A DNA stretch of 64,000 bases, from positions 5,758,001 to 5,822,000 of the forward strand of contig NZ_CP066356.1 of NCBI RefSeq assembly GCF_023278185.1, in the 5' to 3' direction. Of this stretch, positions 59,276-64,000 are shown one piece after another. Source of the stretch: Bradyrhizobium elkanii USDA 76 (GTDB taxonomy: Bacteria > Pseudomonadota > Alphaproteobacteria > Rhizobiales > Xanthobacteraceae). The position numbers were made by a program, and so were the translations under genes. The notes under the pieces were generated by a model. It searched no databases. It saw only the letters and a list, made by a program, of their open reading frames with translations, and was not told the origin of the DNA. How positions within the stretch are numbered: position 1 is the stretch's first letter; every line of letters begins with the position of its first letter.

Positions 59276-60242
59276 GGTTTTGAAGCCGGGTCTTGCGACC
59301 ACCGTCCAGGACCTCGGACGTCCCGGCTATTATCACATCGGCATCCCGCTCTCCGGCGGCATGGACCGTCACGCGCTGGTCGCCGCAAATCTGCTCGTCG
59401 GCAATGATGCAGGCGCAGCCGTGCTCGAAGCGGTGTTCATGGGGCCCGAGCTCGAATTCACCGAGGACGCCACGGTCGCCGTCACCGGCGCGGAGCTGCC
59501 GCCGAAGCTCGACGGCGAGCCGCGCGAGACCTGGACCAGCTTCAAGGTGAAGCGCGGCCAGATTCTCTCCTTCGACTTCCTCAAGCGAGGCGCACGCGGC
59601 TACATCGCGGTCGCCGGTGGCATCGATGTGCCGGTGGTGCTCGGCTCGCGATCGACCTACGCACTCGGCGCGCTCGGCGGCTTCAAGGGCCGCAAGCTCG
59701 AGGCCGGCGACGAATTGCCGGTCGGCCACGCCAGCGTGACGGTCAAGGACGGCCGCACCGTCGCCAGCGATTTGCGCGGGCACCCGGCGGGAATGCCGAC
59801 GGAGCTGCGCGCCATGCCCGGCCTCTATTGGCACCGGATCACCGAGGCCGCCGGCAACGGGTTCTTCTCCGACACCTGGAAGGTCGCGCCGGAAGCGGAC
59901 CGGATCGGCTACCGCTTCAAGGGTGGCAAGCCGCTCGAGTTCGTTCCGCGCGAACCGCCGTTCGGCGCCGGCTCCGATCCGTCCAACATCACCGATGCCT
60001 GCTATCCCTACGGCTCGATCCAGGTTCCCGGCGGCACCGAGCCGATCGTGCTGCATCGCGACGCCGTATCCGGCGGCGGCTACTTCATGGTCGGCACCGT
60101 GATCGCCGCGGACATGGATCTGATCGGCCAGCTGCAGCCCAACACGCCGGTGAAGTTCGTCAAGGTCGACATGAATCAGGCGCTTGCGGCACGCAAGAGC
60201 CGGACCGAGCTGCTGGGCAAGCTTCGCAGCGCCATGGCGTAA
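59265..60242 (+). CDS. pxpC: 5-oxoprolinase subunit C / KipA (AHS2 domain)
   Basis: 325 aa from the ATG at 59265, with GGAG six bases upstream; an earlier in-frame ATG lies at 59253. AHS2/KipA features: VLKPGLATTVQDLGRPGYYHIG, MDRHALVAANLLVGND, GARGYIAVAGGIDVP. With PxpB it makes the hydrolase core. Last gene of the operon before the second LysR. Confidence 0.92.
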   Translation: MAVRVLKPGLATTVQDLGRPGYYHIGIPLSGGMDRHALVAANLLVGNDAGAAVLEAVFMGPELEFTEDATVAVTGAELPPKLDGEPRETWTSFKVKRGQILSFDFLKRGARGYIAVAGGIDVPVVLGSRSTYALGALGGFKGRKLEAGDELPVGHASVTVKDGRTVASDLRGHPAGMPTELRAMPGLYWHRITEAAGNGFFSDTWKVAPEADRIGYRFKGGKPLEFVPREPPFGAGSDPSNITDACYPYGSIQVPGGTEPIVLHRDAVSGGGYFMVGTVIAADMDLIGQLQPNTPVKFVKVDMNQALAARKSRTELLGKLRSAMA

Positions 60243-60459
60243 TCGCCAGGAGCTCGCCGCATCTGCTAACGGACCTCGGCCGTCGGCGCCGACGCAATCG
60301 CGCATGGTCAAGCCTAAACCTGTGGCTGTCGGTTGCGCGCTCGCACATCTGAGGTCGGTACCACGGCGTGCTGTCCTCCGGGCGGCACGAGAGTTGCAGC
60401 GGAAACCTCCGGGCTGAGAAACACTGCTCATGAGTTATGCAAACATCGGAACAACCGCG

Positions 60460-61425
60460 ATGTCCGTTTCTCTGAAACAGATCCGCTACTTCGTCGCCGC
60501 CGCCGAGACCGGGCGGATCAGCCAGGCGGCCATCGATCTCAACGTCTCGCAATCCGCGGTCACCGCGGCGATCCAGCAGCTCGAGGCCACCGTCTGCGCC
60601 CGCTTGCTGGAGCGCGCGCCGAACGGCGTAACCGTCACCATGGAGGGCAGCCGCTTCCTCTCCCAGGGCCGTCAAATCCTCGCCGCCGTCGCCGAGGCGG
60701 TGCGCGACACGCAGATGTCCGCCGGCCCTCTGTTCGGGACGGTCCGCGTCGGCGTCACCTACACCGTGTCGGGCTACTTCCTGCCGCGTCATCAGATGCG
60801 CTTCAAGGCGAGTTTCCCCGGAATCACGATCGAGCTGTTCGAGGCGCCGCGCGACGTGCTCGAGCGCGCACTCGTCGATGGTGCGCTCGACCTCGCGGTG
60901 ATGCTGGTCTCGAACCTGCGCGACAACGCCATGCTCACCAGCGAGACCTTGCTGCGATCGCCGCGCCGGCTGTGGCTTGCGCCCGAGCATCCCCTGACCC
61001 GTGCCGAGCGGGTCCACCTCGCTGACATCGCGACCTATCCCTACGTCATGCTCACGGTCGACGAGGCCAAGCACACGTCGATGCGCTATTGGAACAACGC
61101 CTCACTCGAACCGAAGACGGTGTTCCGCACCTCCTCGGTCGAAGCCGTCCGCTCCATGGTCGCCGGCGGCATGGGAATCGCCATTCTGTCCGACCTGATC
61201 TACCGGCCGTGGTCGCTGGAGGGGCAGCGGATCGAGACCCGCGTCATCGAGGACGAGGTGCCCAGCATGGACATCGGTCTTGCCTGGCGTCGCGACACCA
61301 AGCCATCGGAGGCTGCCATGGCTTTCCGCGATTTCATGCGCTTTGCGGTTGCCGGCGTCGGGCCGGCCAGGCCCCCCGTCCACGTCGATCACCGGCACCA
61401 GGCCGAAGAGGCCATCGAAATCTAG
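60460..61425 (+). CDS. LysR-family regulator (copy 2)
   Basis: 321 aa from the ATG at 60460, chosen to match copy 1 (MSLTFRQVRHF / MSVSLKQIRYF); an ATG at 60430 is possible. Same HTH and effector-domain motifs as copy 1. It lies 217 bp past pxpC on the same strand and ahead of the AraC-type gene, so it may sense a related metabolite or govern the downstream hyuA genes. Confidence 0.92.
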   Translation: MSVSLKQIRYFVAAAETGRISQAAIDLNVSQSAVTAAIQQLEATVCARLLERAPNGVTVTMEGSRFLSQGRQILAAVAEAVRDTQMSAGPLFGTVRVGVTYTVSGYFLPRHQMRFKASFPGITIELFEAPRDVLERALVDGALDLAVMLVSNLRDNAMLTSETLLRSPRRLWLAPEHPLTRAERVHLADIATYPYVMLTVDEAKHTSMRYWNNASLEPKTVFRTSSVEAVRSMVAGGMGIAILSDLIYRPWSLEGQRIETRVIEDEVPSMDIGLAWRRDTKPSEAAMAFRDFMRFAVAGVGPARPPVHVDHRHQAEEAIEI

Positions 61426-61530
61426 AATATCAGTTTCCGTTTTATTCGACTTGACGCCGTCCGGCTGTCCTCGCCAAACTTTATCCGGGGACACGACGAC
61501 CGGAGGCACAGCCGGCGGCGGGAGTGAGAC

Positions 61531-62490
61531 ATGCAAGTCACGTACACGACCAACGACATCCCGTTGCAGACCCGCCGCCAGTACTGGCAGGAGGTCGTTT
61601 CGAAGACCTATTACTCGCTCGACCTGCGCTTCCCGAGCACGCGCGACTTCAATGCGCGCCTCGGCGCCTGGTCGATGGGCCCTGTCTCGGTGTCCCGCAA
61701 CATTGCCAACGGCCTGCTGTACAAGCGGCACGAGCGGCATCTCCTGAGCGAGCGGGAAGAGTCATTCCTGATCACGGTGCCCGAGCTCGCCGAAATCCGT
61801 TTCGAGCAGGACGGCAAGGTGGTGCATTGCCGGCCGGGCGCATTTCTGATCGAACGTAGCCACCTACCCTACGAGTTCAGCCATCAGGATCCGACGGCGC
61901 TGTGGTGTCTGAAGATCCCAAGCGCGGTGCTGCGCGCTCGCATTTCCCGGCCCGAGCGCCTCGCCACGCTGCAGTTCGACGCCAGCCGCAGCGTCGGCGC
62001 GCTGTTCGTCGACACGCTGCGCCTGTCCGGTGAACGGATCGAGGAAATGGACGAGACGGCGCGCACGATGATGGGCAAGCACCTGATCGAGCTGCTTGCG
62101 ATGGCCATTGAATCCGACGACCGTGTGTTGACCGGTCATTCGTCCTCCGTGCGCAACGGCCATTTGCTGCGTTGCGAGCAGTTAATCCGCGCCCGCCTCG
62201 ACGATATGCGGCTCACGCCGCAGATGATCGCCGACGGCTGCGGCATCTCGCTGCGCTATTTGCACCAGATCTTCGAGGGCGAAGGTCTGACCGTCTGCGC
62301 CTACATCCGCAACCAGCGCCTTTCAATGTGCGACGCCCTGCTGCGCGATGCGAACTGCCGCAAGAGCATTTCGGAAATCGCCTATCAATGGGGCTTTGCC
62401 GACCAGGCGCAGTTCAGCCGCAACTATCGCAGCCGGTTCGGATGCACCCCGAGCGAGGCGCGCGCCATTTCGCGCACAGCCAACTCCTGA
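61531..62490 (+). CDS. AraC-family regulator (AraC-binding-like 2 type)
   Basis: 319 aa. N-terminal ligand/dimerisation domain (~1-190) of the AraC_binding_2 kind (TRRQYWQEVVSKTYYSLDL; PELAEIRFEQDGK). C-terminal double HTH with TPQMIADGCGISLRYLHQIFE and KSISEIAYQWGFADQAQFSR. Probably controls the hyuA gene, which begins 166 bp downstream. Confidence 0.92.
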   Translation: MQVTYTTNDIPLQTRRQYWQEVVSKTYYSLDLRFPSTRDFNARLGAWSMGPVSVSRNIANGLLYKRHERHLLSEREESFLITVPELAEIRFEQDGKVVHCRPGAFLIERSHLPYEFSHQDPTALWCLKIPSAVLRARISRPERLATLQFDASRSVGALFVDTLRLSGERIEEMDETARTMMGKHLIELLAMAIESDDRVLTGHSSSVRNGHLLRCEQLIRARLDDMRLTPQMIADGCGISLRYLHQIFEGEGLTVCAYIRNQRLSMCDALLRDANCRKSISEIAYQWGFADQAQFSRNYRSRFGCTPSEARAISRTANS

Positions 62491-62655
62491 AGACTGGCCT
62501 GCTGATCGATTCTTAGGCACACAGCCGCCGGTCTGGGCATGTATGGGCACCGGCACGGTTCGCTCTCTCGCACAAATCTTCCTGCGCTCAGCGTCAAGAA
62601 CGGAAGCCGCCGCTCTGCCTAAGATCGGCGAAACGCTCGTTCGAAAGGAAGAGGC

Positions 62656-64000
62656 ATGGCGCAGAACCTTCGTGTGGCCGTCGACGTCGGTGGCACCTTC
62701 ACCGACATCTGCATCATGGACGAGACGACCGGACTCGTGCGCATCGAGAAGACCTCCTCCACGCGCGATCCGATCGAAGGGATCATGGGCGGCGTATCCA
62801 AGGCCGGCATCGACCTGTCGAAAGTGGCGTTGTTCTCGCACGGCACCACGATTGCCACCAACGCGCTGATCACCCGCCGCCTGCCGCGCACCGCGGTGGT
62901 CACGACCAAGGGGTTCCGCGACGTCATCGAGATCCGGCGTGCCAACAAGGAAGACCTCTGGGACACCTACAAGGACGTGGTCCGGCCCTATGTGCCACGG
63001 CGCGACCGCCTCACCGTGCCCGAGCGCGTCGATGCTGCCGGCACGGTGATCGAACCGCTCGACGTCGAAGCCGCGCGCAGCGTCGCACGCATCCTCAAGC
63101 GTCGCGGCGTCGCCGCAGTGGCGGTGTGCTTCATGAACGCCTATCTCAACGGCGCCAATGAGCGCGCGATGCGCGATATTCTGCTGGTCGAGATGCCCGA
63201 CATTCCGGTCTCGATCTCCTCGCAGGTGCTTCCCGAAATCTTCGAGCACGAGCGATTCTCGACGACGGTCGCCAATGCCGTGGTGAGCCCGGTCGTCGTC
63301 AACTACACGAGCCGGCTCGGCGAACGCCTCTCGGACGAGGGCTACACCCGCGATCTTCTGCTGCTGCACACCGGCGGCGGCGTGATGACTCCGGCGAGCG
63401 TGAAGGATTTTGCGGCGCGCCTTGCCGGCTCCGGCATCGCCGCCGGCGCCATCGCCAGCCGCCATATCGCCGGTCTTTGCGGTTTCCCCAATTCGATCGG
63501 CCTCGACATGGGCGGCACGTCGACCGACGTTTCGCTGGCCTATGAGGGCCAGTCGCGGATCACCAAGGACTGGCACATCGAGTTCGGCTATCCGATCCGC
63601 TTCGCATCGATCGAGGTGCTCACCATCGGTGCCGGCGGCGGCTCGCTGGCCTGGACCGATCCGGCCGGCTCGCTGCGCAACGGCCCGCAATCGGCCGGCG
63701 CCTATCCGGGACCGGCCTGCTATGGCAACGGCAATGCGCAACCGACCAACACCGATGCCAATGTGACGCTCGGCCGGCTTGGCACCGATCTCGCCGGCGG
63801 CAAGGTCAAGCTCGATCCCGAGCTGGCACGGCAAGCGGTCGAGGGCAGCGTCGCCAAGCCGTTCGGCCTCGGCCTGCATGAAGCCGCAGATGCAATCGTC
63901 AAGGTCGCCAATGCCAACATGTCGGATGCGGTGCGGCTGATCTCGATCAGTCGCGGCTACGATCCGCGCGATTTTGCGCTGGTGGCATTCGGCGGCGCCG
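62656..64000 (+). CDS. Hydantoinase/oxoprolinase subunit A (HyuA), partial
   Basis: The first 448 codons are present; the frame is open at the window edge. Begins MAQNLRVAVDVGGTFTDICI, the family's acetate-kinase-like phosphate loop, and contains GTTIATNALITRR, EIFEHERFSTTVANAVVSP and SIGLDMGGTSTDVSL. HyuA with HyuB hydrolyses hydantoins, 5-oxoproline, N-methylhydantoin or lactams with ATP. AGGAAGAGG precedes the ATG. The partner gene is expected just past the window. Confidence 0.92.
   Translation, partial: MAQNLRVAVDVGGTFTDICIMDETTGLVRIEKTSSTRDPIEGIMGGVSKAGIDLSKVALFSHGTTIATNALITRRLPRTAVVTTKGFRDVIEIRRANKEDLWDTYKDVVRPYVPRRDRLTVPERVDAAGTVIEPLDVEAARSVARILKRRGVAAVAVCFMNAYLNGANERAMRDILLVEMPDIPVSISSQVLPEIFEHERFSTTVANAVVSPVVVNYTSRLGERLSDEGYTRDLLLLHTGGGVMTPASVKDFAARLAGSGIAAGAIASRHIAGLCGFPNSIGLDMGGTSTDVSLAYEGQSRITKDWHIEFGYPIRFASIEVLTIGAGGGSLAWTDPAGSLRNGPQSAGAYPGPACYGNGNAQPTNTDANVTLGRLGTDLAGGKVKLDPELARQAVEGSVAKPFGLGLHEAADAIVKVANANMSDAVRLISISRGYDPRDFALVAFGGA

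Noticed and set aside
62656..64000. HyuA as a truncated pseudogene
   Set aside because: The frame is intact up to the window end; the truncation is only the window border.

Overview
The window looks like chromosome from a high-GC alphaproteobacterium of the Bradyrhizobium / Nitrobacteraceae type. This is inferred from FNR/FixK-type TTGAT-N4-ATCAA boxes, a FixK2-like CRP/FNR regulator, the formate dehydrogenase accessory set (DUF3305, DUF3306, DUF6352, DUF6505), a GapR/DUF2312 protein, and several small proteins resembling conserved rhizobial ones. I see no tRNA, rRNA, insertion sequence, phage gene or CRISPR array. Gene density is high and most genes sit in tight, often overlapping, operons.

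1-21.3 kb is a probable low-oxygen/stress island. It encodes a DUF3300 protein (cut by the window start), a membrane/HlyD/secreted/TAXI operon, a polyphosphate kinase 2, a large Orn/Lys/Arg decarboxylase, a SulP transporter, a secreted alpha/beta hydrolase with an IalB-like protein, an AI-2E-type membrane protein coupled to a K+ channel, and small secreted proteins. Seven good FixK boxes lie 39-212 bp upstream of the genes they could control. In the middle is a signalling set: a single receiver, a FixJ-like regulator, a histidine kinase with a periplasmic ABC-type ligand domain, and a FixK-like CRP/FNR protein. A self-contained regulon is the simplest reading.

21.7-33.5 kb encodes a Tat-exported, membrane-anchored formate dehydrogenase (alpha, beta, gamma and the small Tat subunit). 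Next to it are a TorD-like chaperone with an N-terminal HTH and a translationally coupled run of accessory genes (DUF3306, DUF3305, DUF6352, DUF6505, a lipoate/biotin-ligase-like protein). A multi-[4Fe-4S] protein is transcribed divergently. A WD40/cytochrome c fusion and small membrane or exported proteins follow up to 35.7 kb.

35.8-46.7 kb is a minus-strand catabolic block: a sugar-type (RbsABC-like) ABC transporter in which one permease is fused to an SMP-30-like beta-propeller, a second SMP-30-like protein, a GntR/FCD regulator, an acyl-CoA synthetase and an acyl-CoA dehydrogenase. Uptake and lactone hydrolysis followed by CoA-dependent degradation is inferred; the substrate is unknown.

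46.7-50 kb holds an AlkB-like dioxygenase, GapR, an ExoD-like protein and two small membrane proteins. From 50.1 kb to the end, a LysR gene is divergent from a plus-strand run encoding a complete Liv-type ABC transporter, PxpA, BCCP, biotin carboxylase, PxpB and PxpC. A second, closely related LysR, an AraC-type regulator and the start of a hydantoinase/oxoprolinase (HyuA) follow. Together the parts resemble a split urea-carboxylase-like biotin enzyme combined with 5-oxoprolinase, fed by its own transporter: a plausible lactam, cyclic-amide or amide utilisation system.
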